Assembly (NCBI GenBank): GCA_964427535.1
Contig: CAYRVF010000001.1
Span: 62,001 to 126,000, forward strand
DNA: 64,000 bases
Reading direction: 5' to 3'
Source of the DNA: CAYRVF01 sp964427535
GTDB taxonomy: Bacteria; Chloroflexota; Ktedonobacteria; Ktedonobacterales; JADMIN01
A program made the translations under genes and the position numbers. The notes beneath the pieces were generated by a model that worked only from the letters and a program-made list of their open reading frames with translations, was not told where the DNA came from and did not search any database. Positions 26,198 to 35,260 of the stretch are shown piece after piece (position 1 is the stretch's first letter; every line of letters begins with the position of its first letter).

Positions 26198-27058
26198 TCA
26201 GTGGCCGCGCGTCTCGCCTGTGTGTGCCGCTGTATACGTTGCGCCCGTGTCGGCATCGAGCACGTGGGCGCGCATCCACGCCAGGAAGGTCTCGCGGTCG
26301 CGCGCGATGGCGTCCCACTGGGTATAGAAGGCGTTGTCGCGTCCGTAGTAGCCGTGGGCGTAGGAGGGACGCGCGCCGCCGGGGATGGCGACGACCGCCG
26401 CGACCGTCCAGGAAGGCAGCACGACGGCGTTTGGGCTGGGCGGATGCAGCTCGTCGACGATCTCCTCAACCGTCACGATCGCCCGCGTGGAGGCGAGCAC
26501 GACCTCTTTCTGTACGCCGACGATGCCCTCGATCAGCACGTTGCCCGCGCGGTCCGCTCGTTGCGCGTGGATGATGCCGACGTCTGGCCGCAGCGCGGGC
26601 ACTGCCGCCAGACGCTCGCCGGTGAACGGGCACGCGACGAAGCGGATGTTGGGATTGTTGCCCACCAGATCGGAACCGATGTACCCCCGGAAAATCGCGC
26701 AGGGCAGGCCGGAGGCTCCGGCGGCGTAGGCGTTGGCCATCGCGGCGTGGCTGTGCTCCTCGATCTCCAGCGGCGCGGGCCAGGCGTGCTCGACGGCGTC
26801 GCGGAAGCGGTGCAGCGAGCCGACGCCGGGGTTGCCGCCCCACGAGAAGACGAGCTTGCGTGCGCAGCCCATGCCGATGAGCTGGTCGTAGAGGATGTCG
26901 GGCGTCATGCGCACGAGGGTCAGGTCGCGCCGGCCCTGGCGCACGATCTCGTGGCCGGCGGCCATTGGGATCAGGTGGGTGAAACCCTCCAGCGCCACGG
27001 TGTCGCCGTCGTGGACGTACGCCGCGATCGCCTCAGCCAGCGAGGGAAAGGCCGTCAT
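26198..27058 (-). CDS. pcaI: 3-oxoadipate CoA-transferase subunit A
   Basis: The 286-residue alpha chain of a class I CoA-transferase has GDTVALEGFTHLIPMAAGHEIVRQG at the start, followed by SWGGNPGVGSLHRFRDA and HSHAAMANAYAAGASGLP. These are features of CatI/GctA-type chains. AAGGAG precedes the ATG. It stands 78 bases ahead of the beta chain and 21 bases behind pcaG. With PcaJ it makes beta-ketoadipyl-CoA, the substrate for a thiolase (PcaF) that is not in this window. Confidence 0.85.
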   Translation of the reverse strand: MTAFPSLAEAIAAYVHDGDTVALEGFTHLIPMAAGHEIVRQGRRDLTLVRMTPDILYDQLIGMGCARKLVFSWGGNPGVGSLHRFRDAVEHAWPAPLEIEEHSHAAMANAYAAGASGLPCAIFRGYIGSDLVGNNPNIRFVACPFTGERLAAVPALRPDVGIIHAQRADRAGNVLIEGIVGVQKEVVLASTRAIVTVEEIVDELHPPSPNAVVLPSWTVAAVVAIPGGARPSYAHGYYGRDNAFYTQWDAIARDRETFLAWMRAHVLDADTGATYTAAHTGETRGH

Positions 27059-27079
27059 CGTGCACTGCGCTCCTTCCCG

Positions 27080-27763
27080 CTAGAGGTTGAAGAACACGGT
27101 CTCGTCCGCGCCCTGCAGCACGATATCGAAGGTGTAGACCGGTAGGCTGGCGGCTCCTGCCTCCGCGGCGTCTGGCTCGCGGCGGTGGGCGAGCAGCGTC
27201 TTACGCCGCTCAGCGGGCACGCGCTGGAGCACCGGATCGGCGTCGTTGGCAGGGTCGCCCGCGAAGTAGAGCCGGGTAGCGAGATGATTGAGCAGCCCGC
27301 GCGCGAAGACCAGCACGGCGATGTGGGGCGCCTGCAGCTTCCCGGCACCGTCGCCGTCGCCGTCGCTCGCAGCGTCGAAGGGCACCGGGCCAGGCCGCAC
27401 CGTCTCGAACCAATATGCGCCCGCCACTCCGCCCTCCTCCGTGCCGGAGCGCCCAAAGCCAAGAAAGGACGGGTCGGGCAGCGCCTCGTCGCGCATGTCG
27501 CCTGGATGCGCATAGCGCCCGGCGGCGCTCGCCTGCCAGATCTCCACCAGTGCGTCGGGAACGCCCACGCCGTCGCCGTCGAGCACGCGCCCCTCGACGC
27601 GGATGCGCTCGCCCACCGTCTCGGGCGTCACCAGCACATTGCGACGCGCGTCTGGACGCAGCAGGCAGTCGAGGAAGAATGGCCCGACCGTCTGCGACGG
27701 CGCCAGGCCAGGTGTCGGTGCCATCGCTGGCGCGCCGGAAATCGCGATGGTGGTCTCGGTCAT
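27080..27763 (-). CDS. pcaG: Protocatechuate 3,4-dioxygenase alpha subunit
   Basis: This 227-residue intradiol dioxygenase chain has the beta-sandwich markers GRVLDGDGVGVPDALVEIWQA and TVRPGPVPFD. As in other alpha chains the iron-binding tyrosine and histidine set of the beta chain is incomplete: the HIH motif is replaced by APHIAVLVFARGL. The ATG shares one base with the pcaH stop (TAATG). A short Asp/Gly-rich insert (ASDGDGDGAGK) extends one loop. With PcaH it cleaves protocatechuate between its hydroxyl groups. Confidence 0.92.
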   Translation of the reverse strand: MTETTIAISGAPAMAPTPGLAPSQTVGPFFLDCLLRPDARRNVLVTPETVGERIRVEGRVLDGDGVGVPDALVEIWQASAAGRYAHPGDMRDEALPDPSFLGFGRSGTEEGGVAGAYWFETVRPGPVPFDAASDGDGDGAGKLQAPHIAVLVFARGLLNHLATRLYFAGDPANDADPVLQRVPAERRKTLLAHRREPDAAEAGAASLPVYTFDIVLQGADETVFFNL

Positions 27764-28518
27764 TACTCCGCCTCCTGGGTGCCGTTTGTGGCCTGTGCTG
27801 GCGGCGCGGTGCCCTCAAATGGGGTGGCGTGCGGCCCGCGCAGCACGATATCCCAGCGCCAGCCGAGCGCCCACTCCGGCTGCGTCACGCTGTGGTCGTA
27901 GGTCGCGATCAGACGCGGTCGTGCCGCCGCGGGCACCGCGCAAAAGATCGGGTCGAGCGCGTGCAGCGGGTCGTCGGGGAAGTACATCTGCGTCACCAGG
28001 CGCGAGATCCACGCCGGTCCGAGCAGCGAGAAGTGGATGTGCGCCGGACGCCACGCGTTGGGATGGTTCTTCCACGGGTACGCGCCGGGACGGATGGTGA
28101 GGAAGCGGTACGTGCCATCGTCGCCGGTGAGACAGCGACCGATACCGAGGAAGTTGGGGTCGAGCGGGCCGGGCCACTGGTCGGCACGGTGGACGTAGCG
28201 CCCGGCGGCGTTGGCCTGCCACACCTCGATCAGCGCGTTGGGCACGGGCGCGCCGGTCTCATCGAGCACACGGCCGGTGACGACAATGCGCTGGCCGATC
28301 GCCTCGCCGCCGGTACCCGCGTTGCGCGTCAGGTCGGCGTCTTCGGGCGTCACCGCACTCACGGCGGGTCCGGGGCCGGTCAGCTCGGTGAGGGTGAGCG
28401 GCACGTCGATCAGCGGCTGTCGGGGCGAGCGCTTCACCGTCGAGCGGTACGCGTCATAGAGGTACGGCGGGAACACCTCGCGGTCGCCGCGTACGATGGC
28501 GCCAATGGTCGTGATCAC
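27763..28518 (-). CDS. pcaH: Protocatechuate 3,4-dioxygenase beta subunit
   Basis: This 251-residue chain holds the non-haem iron ligands. The first tyrosine is in NAAGRYVHRAD, the second in RPGAYPWKN, and the two histidines in RPAHIHFSLLG. The start is a GTG at 28518, one base after the pcaC stop. A longer open frame upstream gives an Arg-rich stretch that belongs to the antisense of pcaC and is rejected. PcaH binds and opens protocatechuate to 3-carboxy-cis,cis-muconate. Confidence 0.93.
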   Translation of the reverse strand: MITTIGAIVRGDREVFPPYLYDAYRSTVKRSPRQPLIDVPLTLTELTGPGPAVSAVTPEDADLTRNAGTGGEAIGQRIVVTGRVLDETGAPVPNALIEVWQANAAGRYVHRADQWPGPLDPNFLGIGRCLTGDDGTYRFLTIRPGAYPWKNHPNAWRPAHIHFSLLGPAWISRLVTQMYFPDDPLHALDPIFCAVPAAARPRLIATYDHSVTQPEWALGWRWDIVLRGPHATPFEGTAPPAQATNGTQEAE

Positions 28519-28519
28519 G

Positions 28520-29092
28520 TCACTGTGCCTGCCCTTCCGTGTGCTCCCCAGCGCCTTCGTCTGCACCACTGTCCGTGCTCCCACCAGCGAGTCCCGCGCC
28601 AGACCTCCTCGCCGCCGCCGCGCTCGCCGTCGCGCTCTCCGCGGCACCGGCCTGCTGGGCAAGCTCGGTCTTGGCCAGTGCGAACGCGCTGTTCGCCGCC
28701 GGGACACCCGCGTACACGGCGACGTGCAGCAGCGCCTCGGCGATCTCGTCGGGCTGGGCGCCAGTGTTTTGAGTTGCCCGCAGATGCAGGGCCAGCTCGC
28801 CCAGCCGCCCGAGCGCGGCGAGGATGGCGATGGTGATCAGGCTGCGCGTGCGCCGGTCGAGGCCAGGCCGCGCCCACACATCGCCCCACGCCACCTCGGT
28901 GAGAAAGCGCTGAAACTCGGCGTCGAAGTCTGTCATGCGCTCGAGCGTGCGCTCGACGTGCTCCTCGCCCAGCACCTCGCGGCGCACCCGCAGACCGCGC
29001 GCGTAGCGCGTCTGGTCCCCCGCTGCCTCTGTCTCCGTCGCTGTCTCCGTCGCCACGTCATCAGGAGGCGGTGTGCCAGCCGGCTCGCTCAT
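28520..29092 (-). CDS. pcaC: 4-carboxymuconolactone decarboxylase with extended ends
   Basis: The core of this 190-residue protein is a CMD domain with WARPGLDRRTRSLITIAILAALGR, then HLRATQNTGAQPDEIAEALLHVAVYAGVPAANSAF. The catalytic helix uses the conserved E and H positions of the family. It decarboxylates carboxymuconolactone to the enol-lactone for PcaD. The first 25 residues and the last 40 are low-complexity extensions not usual in PcaC. The ATG overlaps the pobA stop by four bases. Confidence 0.9.
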   Translation of the reverse strand: MSEPAGTPPPDDVATETATETEAAGDQTRYARGLRVRREVLGEEHVERTLERMTDFDAEFQRFLTEVAWGDVWARPGLDRRTRSLITIAILAALGRLGELALHLRATQNTGAQPDEIAEALLHVAVYAGVPAANSAFALAKTELAQQAGAAESATASAAAARRSGAGLAGGSTDSGADEGAGEHTEGQAQ

Positions 29093-30354
29093 GGCTGCTG
29101 CTCCAGTCCCGCGGAGGATCGCGCCACTGCCCCCCTCGCGGCGAGCGCGGTGGCGCTCCCAGCGGGTGTCGCCGCGGCGTCGGGATCGTAGCCGACGTAG
29201 TTCTCGGCGAGGGTGGTCGCCGCCGCACGCGAGCCACTGACATACTCCAGCTGGGCCAGCCGCAGCCGCCGCTCCAGCGCGCTCTCGCCGTCGCGTCGGT
29301 GCAGCATCGTCGTCATCCACCAGGCGAAGTGTTGCGCCCGCCAGACGCGCCGCAGGCAGGTCGCCGAGTACGCCTCCAGCAGATCGTCCCGCCCGGTGGT
29401 GTACCATCGCGTCAGCGCCTCGGCCAGCACGCGCGCATCGCCCACCGCCAGATTGAGGCCCTTGGCGCCCGTCGGCGGCACGATGTGCGCCGCGTCCCCC
29501 GCCAAGAACAGCCGTCCGTAGCGCATCGGCTCGACGACGAGGCTGCGCATCGGCGTGATGCTCTTCTCCAGCACCGGCCCTTCGGTGAGCGTCCAGCCGT
29601 CGTCGGTGGCGAAGCGTTGGTGGAGCTCGTCCCACACGCGCGCGTCGGGCCAGGCGTCGAGCGGATCGTCGGGCGCGCACTGGACGTAGAGGCGGCTGAT
29701 CTGGTGCGACCGCAGGCTGTGCAGCGCGAAGCCGCGTTCTGACGAGGCGTAGATCAGTTCGTCGGTAGAGGGCGCCACCGCCGCGAGAATCCCCAGCCAG
29801 GCGTAGGGGTACTCCGCGTCATAGACCGTCAGCAGGTGCCGCGGGATGGCGTCGCGCGAGACGCCGTGGAAGCCGTCGCACCCGGCCACGAACTCGCAGC
29901 GCAGCGTCCGTTCCTGCCCGTGTTGCCGATAGTGGACCTCGGGCGACGTGCCGGTCAGCCCGTCGAACCCGACGCACTCGGCCTCAAAGAGGATGCTGGT
30001 GGGGGCGGCCGCCAGCCGCGCGCCAATGAGGTCCTTGACGACTTCCTGCTGGCCGTAGATCGTGACCGTGCGCCCACCCGTCAGGTCGCTGAGCGGAACG
30101 CGGTGGCGCTGCCGGGCGAAGCGCAGCTCGATGCCTTCGTGGATCAGCCCCTCGCGGTCCATGCGCTCGCCGACGCCGCTCCCGCGCAGCAGATCGGCGG
30201 TCCCCTGCTCCAGTACGCCCGCACGCACGCGCCGCTCCACGTACTCGCGCGAGCGGTCTTCGAGCACGACCGCGTCGATCCCGCCGAGTGCCAACAGGTG
30301 CGCGAGCGTCAGCCCCGCCGGGCCCGCTCCGATGATGGCGACCTGAGTCCGCAT
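29089..30354 (-). CDS. pobA: 4-hydroxybenzoate 3-monooxygenase
   Basis: This FAD-dependent hydroxylase makes protocatechuate from 4-hydroxybenzoate with NAD(P)H and oxygen. The FAD motif TQVAIIGAGPAGLTLAHLL starts at residue 3, the DG segment is VAGCDGFHGVSR, and the GD motif is LFLAGDAAHIVPPTGAKGLNLA. The ATG at 30354 is chosen since GAGG sits eight bases upstream and known PobA proteins begin with this motif; a GTG ten codons earlier is also open. The product has about 421 residues, with a short Ala-rich tail. It feeds the pathway encoded by the downstream genes. Confidence 0.93.
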   Translation of the reverse strand: MRTQVAIIGAGPAGLTLAHLLALGGIDAVVLEDRSREYVERRVRAGVLEQGTADLLRGSGVGERMDREGLIHEGIELRFARQRHRVPLSDLTGGRTVTIYGQQEVVKDLIGARLAAAPTSILFEAECVGFDGLTGTSPEVHYRQHGQERTLRCEFVAGCDGFHGVSRDAIPRHLLTVYDAEYPYAWLGILAAVAPSTDELIYASSERGFALHSLRSHQISRLYVQCAPDDPLDAWPDARVWDELHQRFATDDGWTLTEGPVLEKSITPMRSLVVEPMRYGRLFLAGDAAHIVPPTGAKGLNLAVGDARVLAEALTRWYTTGRDDLLEAYSATCLRRVWRAQHFAWWMTTMLHRRDGESALERRLRLAQLEYVSGSRAAATTLAENYVGYDPDAAATPAGSATALAARGAVARSSAGLEQQP

Positions 30355-30423
30355 AAGCAGCGCCTCGTCTTCCATCTGTGACACGCGCTTCCGTCGCGTC
30401 CGCGCCAGTCACCGCGCCGAATG

Positions 30424-31512
30424 CTACAACGCGCCCCACACATCACGGGCGACACGTGCCACCAGCTCCAGCTTGGCGCGCTGGTCGTCGGGGGAGAGAG
30501 CATTGCCCTCCATCGTCGAGGCGAAGCCGCACTGCGGGCTGAGCGCCAGCCGCTCCAGCGGGATGAAGCGCGCGGCCTCGTCGATGCGGCGGCGCAGCTC
30601 GTCTTCCGTCTCCAGCCGGGGTCGCTTGGTCGTGACGAGGCCGAGCACGACGGTGCGGTCCTCAGGCACGTGGCGCAGCGGCTCGAAGCCGCCCGAGCGC
30701 GCGTCGTCATATTCGAGCAGGAAGCGCTGGAAATGGGTGCGCGCGAAGATGCGCGCGATCGGCTCGTAGTCGCCCGCCGCGTAAAACTTGCTCTGGTTGT
30801 TGCCGCGGCAGATGTGGATGGCGAACGTCACGCCCGGATGTCCCTCGATGATGGCGTTGTCCAGCTCGATGCAGCGGTCGATCAGCTCGTCGGGGTCGTT
30901 GCCGCGCTCGCGGTAGCCCGCGCGCATCTCAGGGTCGAGCAGCGCGGCGTATTGCGGCGCGTCGATCTGGATGGACGTGCAGCCGAGGCGCACCAGCTCG
31001 GCGATCTCGCGGCGGGTGAAGGCGACGATGTCCTCCAGGTATGCATCGCGCGTGGGGTAGGCCGCTTGCGACTTCACCGGATCGTAATACGCGGCGGCCT
31101 GCTGGGCGCTGAGCAGCGTCACTTTGCCCGGACGCGAGGCGCGGGCGCGCAGATACACCCACTCCTCGGCGCACATGCTGCGCTTCCACCGCAGCCGCTC
31201 GACGACCACTGGGCGCTTGAGCACCAGCTGCTCGCCGCGCTCGTCGTGGAACGGAATCGCCCAGCCGCCGAACTTGTCGAAGCCGTCGAGCGCGTCCACC
31301 AGGTGGCCATAGAAGGCGTAGCGCCGCTGCTCGCCGTCGGTGATGACGTCGATACCCGCCGCCTCCTGGAGGGCGATGGCCTCGTCGACGGCGTGGTCTT
31401 CGACAACCTTGAAGTCCGGCGCGGCCAGCTCGCCCGCCTCAAAGCGCGCGCGGGCCTCGGCGAGAGATGGTGGCCGGAGCAGGCTGCCGACGACTTCAGC
31501 GCGGTATGCCAC
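30424..31512 (-). CDS. MetE C-terminal-like cobalamin-independent methyltransferase
   Basis: This 362-residue protein matches only the catalytic C-terminal barrel of MetE. Zinc ligands are in HICRGN and SPQCGFAS. DGEQRRYAFYGHLV and SIQIDAPQYAAL are also as in the family. It is too short for true MetE, which needs an N-terminal half. It sits 70 bases upstream of pobA on the same strand, as the first gene of the aromatic cluster. A role in handling methyl groups of methoxylated aromatics is possible, but a normal methionine-salvage role is equally open. The start is a GTG behind AGGTGATC. Confidence 0.75.
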   Translation of the reverse strand: MAYRAEVVGSLLRPPSLAEARARFEAGELAAPDFKVVEDHAVDEAIALQEAAGIDVITDGEQRRYAFYGHLVDALDGFDKFGGWAIPFHDERGEQLVLKRPVVVERLRWKRSMCAEEWVYLRARASRPGKVTLLSAQQAAAYYDPVKSQAAYPTRDAYLEDIVAFTRREIAELVRLGCTSIQIDAPQYAALLDPEMRAGYRERGNDPDELIDRCIELDNAIIEGHPGVTFAIHICRGNNQSKFYAAGDYEPIARIFARTHFQRFLLEYDDARSGGFEPLRHVPEDRTVVLGLVTTKRPRLETEDELRRRIDEAARFIPLERLALSPQCGFASTMEGNALSPDDQRAKLELVARVARDVWGAL

Positions 31513-31770
31513 GTCTGATCACCTGTGCCTTTCTGCGCGACTCTGCGCGTTGCTGTCTCGACACAGTCAGCGGAAGAGGCGCCTGGAGAGTCGCGTCTGT
31601 CTCCCTTCCAGTGTACACAGTCCGCGCTGGTTGTCGAGGGCGCGGCTCCGGCACACCTTCTGCGGCATCCGAGCTGTATCACTACCGACACACCGTCGCT
31701 GGCGGACGAGACTGCACGGCGGCGTGCTCGGATGCGGTTGCGGTTGCAGGGCACACTAAGGAGCGGCGGT

Positions 31771-33069
31771 ATGGAGTCCTCGGGGGCCGCGCCCCAACCA
31801 GCACCCGGCGTGGGAGGCGTGCCGGACGAGGCGCCCACGCTGCCGGGCGCGCACATCCTCTCGCTGCCGCTGCCAGCGCTGCCCGTCGCGACACGTGCCC
31901 CGCTGCCCTGGCGCTCGCTGCTCGCGCAGGGCGTCCTCTTCTGGCTGGCGACACGCATCGCGTATGGGCTGGTGACGTACTACGCGGTCGTACTCGGCCC
32001 GCAGAACCCGCACGCGCCGTTCGGTACGACAGCCGTCCCGCCACGCGCGCTGCTCACCGCCTGGGCGCAGTGGGACTCCGGTTGGTACTTCGCCATCGCG
32101 AAGGGCGGGTACGCTCCGGTATCGTCGGTCTTCTTCCCCCTGTACCCGCTGCTGATTCACCTCGGCATCGGCGTGGTCGGGGTGGGGTACATCATTCCGG
32201 TCGCGCTCGTCGTCGCCAACCTGAGCAGCCTCGTCGCGCTCGTCGGCCTGCTCGCGCTGGCGCACTCCGAGTTGGGGGCGGCGCCGGCTCCGGCGGCGGT
32301 GCGCGCGTTCGTCGCCTATCCGCTGGCGTTCTTCACCGCCGCGGCCTATAGCGAGGGGCTGTTTCTGGCGGAGGTCTGCTTCTGCCTGCTCTGCGCGCGG
32401 CGCGGCCGCTGGCTGCCCGCCGTCGTGATCGGGGTGCTGGCTGGGCTGACCCGGCCGACGGCGCTCGCGCTGGTGCTGCCGCTCTGCTGGGAGTTCGCCC
32501 GCCAGCACCGCTGGGGGCGCCGTCCGTGGCGACCACACGCCTGGCTCGCGCCGCTCGGTGGCGTCGCCGTCGCGCTCGCGGTCCCGGCCGGCATCGCGGC
32601 GTATGCGCTCTATCTGCGGCACGTGCTCGGCCAGCCGTTCGACTTTCAGCGGCAGGAAGCGCTCGTTTGGGGACACCACAGCATCCTCTCGGGCGCGACA
32701 CTCCAGCAGATCGGCGCGACGTTCCCGCGGCTGGCAACCGCGACGCCGATGCAGGCACGCGCGCTGGCCGATCTGGTGCCGCTGGTGGGGATCGTTGTGC
32801 TGACGCTCCTGGGCATCCGCCGCCAGCCGGTCGCGTTCACCCTCTATCTGGTCGGGCTGCTGGCGCTGACGCTCTACGCGCCGGTGCCGGTCGCGTTCGA
32901 CCCGTTCATCTCGGCGGGCCGCTATCTGCTCGTCGCCGTGCCCGTCTTCCTGCTGCTGGGCCGGTGGATGGCGCGCTGGCCCGCACTCGACCTGCTGGTG
33001 ATGGTCAGCGGCTGCATGGTGCAGGCACTGCTCGCCGCGTTCTTCCTGCGTGGCGGCTGGCTGATCTGA
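31771..33069 (+). CDS. PIG-V-like polytopic mannosyltransferase
   Basis: The protein has 432 residues and about ten membrane segments. WAQWDSGWYFAIAKGGYAPVSSVFFPLYPLLIHLGI is the hallmark stretch of bacterial PIG-V relatives, where the acid next to the first helix is catalytic in GT-C enzymes. LAGLTRPTALALVLPLCWEF follows. It probably uses a polyprenyl-phosphate sugar on the outer face of the membrane. The ATG at 31771 follows AAGGAG; the earlier part of the open frame is antisense noise. It diverges from the metE-like gene. Confidence 0.8.
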   Translation: MESSGAAPQPAPGVGGVPDEAPTLPGAHILSLPLPALPVATRAPLPWRSLLAQGVLFWLATRIAYGLVTYYAVVLGPQNPHAPFGTTAVPPRALLTAWAQWDSGWYFAIAKGGYAPVSSVFFPLYPLLIHLGIGVVGVGYIIPVALVVANLSSLVALVGLLALAHSELGAAPAPAAVRAFVAYPLAFFTAAAYSEGLFLAEVCFCLLCARRGRWLPAVVIGVLAGLTRPTALALVLPLCWEFARQHRWGRRPWRPHAWLAPLGGVAVALAVPAGIAAYALYLRHVLGQPFDFQRQEALVWGHHSILSGATLQQIGATFPRLATATPMQARALADLVPLVGIVVLTLLGIRRQPVAFTLYLVGLLALTLYAPVPVAFDPFISAGRYLLVAVPVFLLLGRWMARWPALDLLVMVSGCMVQALLAAFFLRGGWLI

Positions 33070-33155
33070 GGCCGCGTCGCGTCCGATTCGCGGTAGACTG
33101 AGAGTGGACGTGGACGGCGCCAGCACGGCACCGGGAGACGAGGGAAAGGACGCGC

Positions 33156-34190
33156 ATGGCGACGATCACCTGTGTCGGCGAGATGCTGATCGACCTGATT
33201 CCCGATGTGACGCCGGGAGCTGACCCGGACGGCGCGCCACGCTACCGGGCGCATCCGGGGGGCGCGCTCGCGAACGTGGCCGTCGCGGTCGCCCGGCTCG
33301 GCGGGACGGCGCGCTTCGTGGGCGCGCTCTCAACCGACGCGTTCGGCGAGCAGTTGCTCGGCACGCTCACGCGCGAGGGCGTCGCGACGGCGGCGGTGCA
33401 GCGGACGGATGCGCTCACCGCATTGGCGGTCGTGAGCCTGAGCGGGCACGGCGAACGACGCTTCACCTTCTACGGTGCCGACGCCGCGCACACGCGCCTG
33501 GACGCCGCGCGTTTCCCTCCCGGGCTGCTGGCGGAGGACGAGACGGCGATCTGCTGCGCCGGGTCGGTCGCGCTGGCCGCCGAGCCCGCGCGCACGGCGG
33601 TCTTCGCGGCGATGGATGCGGCGCGGGCGGCAGGCGCACTCGTCGCGTTCGACGTCAACGCGCGCCCGGCGCTCTGGCCGTCGCCGCGGGAGCTCCGCCG
33701 TGTGCTGCGCGAGGCGATGCCGCGCTGCGACCTGCTCAAGCTCAGCGAGGAGGACGCGCCCTTTCTGCTGGCTGAAGAGGAAGTGCCGCAGCCACTGGAA
33801 GGTGACGCCGCCCTCGATCGTGAGACGCTGGAGCGCGCGGGCAGGCTGGCGCTGGAGCAGGGCGTCTCCCTCGTCGCGCTCTCGCTCGGGGCGGACGGCG
33901 TGCTGCTGCTCACCCGCTCGCAGCGCCTATACGTGCCCACGCAGGCCGTGCGCGCCATTGATACGACTGGCGCCGGAGACGCCTGGATGGGCGCCTTCCT
34001 CGTCGCGCTGACCCGACTGGGCGCCAAGTCCCCCGCGCGCCTCCGTGCCCTCCCGCCAGCGACGCTGGAACGCGCGGCGCGCCTCGCCAACGCAGCCGCC
34101 GCCCTCAGTTGCACGCGCCCAGGCGGCATCGCCTCGCTGCCCACCGCCGCCGAGCTCGACCTCGACGCGCGCCTGGGCATCGCCCCCTGA
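33156..34190 (+). CDS. PfkB-family sugar kinase (fructokinase-like)
   Basis: This 344-residue kinase phosphorylates a sugar with ATP. The N-terminal substrate segment GEMLIDLIPD, the GGALANVAVAVARLGG motif and the C-terminal DTTGAGDAWMGAFL with the catalytic aspartate are complete. VAFDVNARPALWPS resembles fructokinase. The ATG follows a GGAAAGG site. It begins 87 bases after the glycosyltransferase gene. 2-keto-3-deoxygluconate kinase is the alternative. Confidence 0.9.
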   Translation: MATITCVGEMLIDLIPDVTPGADPDGAPRYRAHPGGALANVAVAVARLGGTARFVGALSTDAFGEQLLGTLTREGVATAAVQRTDALTALAVVSLSGHGERRFTFYGADAAHTRLDAARFPPGLLAEDETAICCAGSVALAAEPARTAVFAAMDAARAAGALVAFDVNARPALWPSPRELRRVLREAMPRCDLLKLSEEDAPFLLAEEEVPQPLEGDAALDRETLERAGRLALEQGVSLVALSLGADGVLLLTRSQRLYVPTQAVRAIDTTGAGDAWMGAFLVALTRLGAKSPARLRALPPATLERAARLANAAAALSCTRPGGIASLPTAAELDLDARLGIAP

Positions 34191-34318
34191 TACGCGACCG
34201 CCTGACGACCCCTGGCAGACACTAGCTTCACGACACGGCCGGAAAACACCGTCCCGGCGACCAGCGCCCCCTCGAAGGAGATCCCCGGTCGCTGGGACGT
34301 CACACCCGCTCGCCTCAC

Positions 34319-34352
34319 GGCCCCTCCCCTCCAAGGGTAGGGGGAGAGGTTC
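34319..34352. repeat. Purine/pyrimidine inverted element between convergent genes
   Basis: CCCCTCCCCT faces AGGGGGAGAGG across a short centre between the kinase and sucD, and GAGAGGTTC is repeated just after. It could act as a terminator for both genes or be a dispersed intergenic repeat; the pairing is imperfect. Confidence 0.35.
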
Positions 34353-34384
34353 GGCGTAGGGTGTTAAGTAGGAGAGGTTCCGCC

Positions 34385-35254
34385 CTACCCCAGCACCTGC
34401 TTGACCAGCTCGGGGATGTCGAAGATGGTGTCGGCGACGGGCACGCGAGCCGCCTGCAGCGCCTCCACCTTGCCCTGCGCGGTGCCAGTCTTACCCGAGA
34501 TGATGGCGCCCGCGTGGCCCATGCGCTTGCCCGGCGGCGCGGTGCGGCCCGAGATGAAGCCGACAACCGGCTTCTTCATGGTCGCCGCGTAGGCTGCCGC
34601 GTCTTCCTCATCGCTGCCGCCGATCTCGCCGCACATCACGACGGCGGTCGTCCGCGGGTCCTCCTCGAAGAGGCGCAGGCAGTCGATGAAGGTGGTGCCG
34701 ATGATCGGGTCTCCGCCGATGCCGATCACGCTCGACTGGCCGATACCCGCCGCCGTCAGCAGCGAGACGACCTCGTAGGTCAGCGTGCCGGAGCGCGAGA
34801 TGAAGCCGACGCTGCCCTCCTTGAAGATGTGGTAGGGCATGATGCCGACCTTGCCCGCGCCGGGCGTAGCGAGACCGGGGCAGTTCGGCCCGATGAGGCG
34901 CGTCGGATGCTCCTTGAGGAAGGCCGCGACGCGCGTCATGTCGTTCACCGGGATACCCTCGGTGATGCAGACGGTCAGGCGCATGCCCGCCACGGCGGCC
35001 TCCATGATGGCGTCGGCGGCGCCGAACGGCGGCACGAAAATGCACGAGACATCGGCGCCGGTCCGCTCCTTGGCCTCGCGCACGGTATCGAAGACCGGCA
35101 CGCCGTCGGCGGTGGTCTGCCCGCCTTTGCCCGGCGTCTGGCCGGCGACGACGTTGGTGCCGGACGCGATCATGTTCTTCGTATGGAAGCTGCCCTCACG
35201 TCCGGTGATCCCTTGCACCAGCACGCGCGAGCTCGTGTCGAACAGAATGCTCAT
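34385..35254 (-). CDS. sucD: Succinyl-CoA synthetase alpha subunit
   Basis: This 289-residue subunit binds CoA and carries the phospho-histidine. VQGITGREGSFHTKNM and GTNVVAGQTPGKGG form the CoA domain, PNCPGLATPGAGKVGIMP follows, and the active histidine is in MGHAGAIISG. The start is six bases after the sucC stop. The enzyme joins succinate, CoA and ATP or GTP in the citric acid cycle. The nearby CoA-transferase genes consume succinyl-CoA, a metabolic link. Confidence 0.96.
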   Translation of the reverse strand: MSILFDTSSRVLVQGITGREGSFHTKNMIASGTNVVAGQTPGKGGQTTADGVPVFDTVREAKERTGADVSCIFVPPFGAADAIMEAAVAGMRLTVCITEGIPVNDMTRVAAFLKEHPTRLIGPNCPGLATPGAGKVGIMPYHIFKEGSVGFISRSGTLTYEVVSLLTAAGIGQSSVIGIGGDPIIGTTFIDCLRLFEEDPRTTAVVMCGEIGGSDEEDAAAYAATMKKPVVGFISGRTAPPGKRMGHAGAIISGKTGTAQGKVEALQAARVPVADTIFDIPELVKQVLG

Positions 35255-35260
35255 GTCTTA

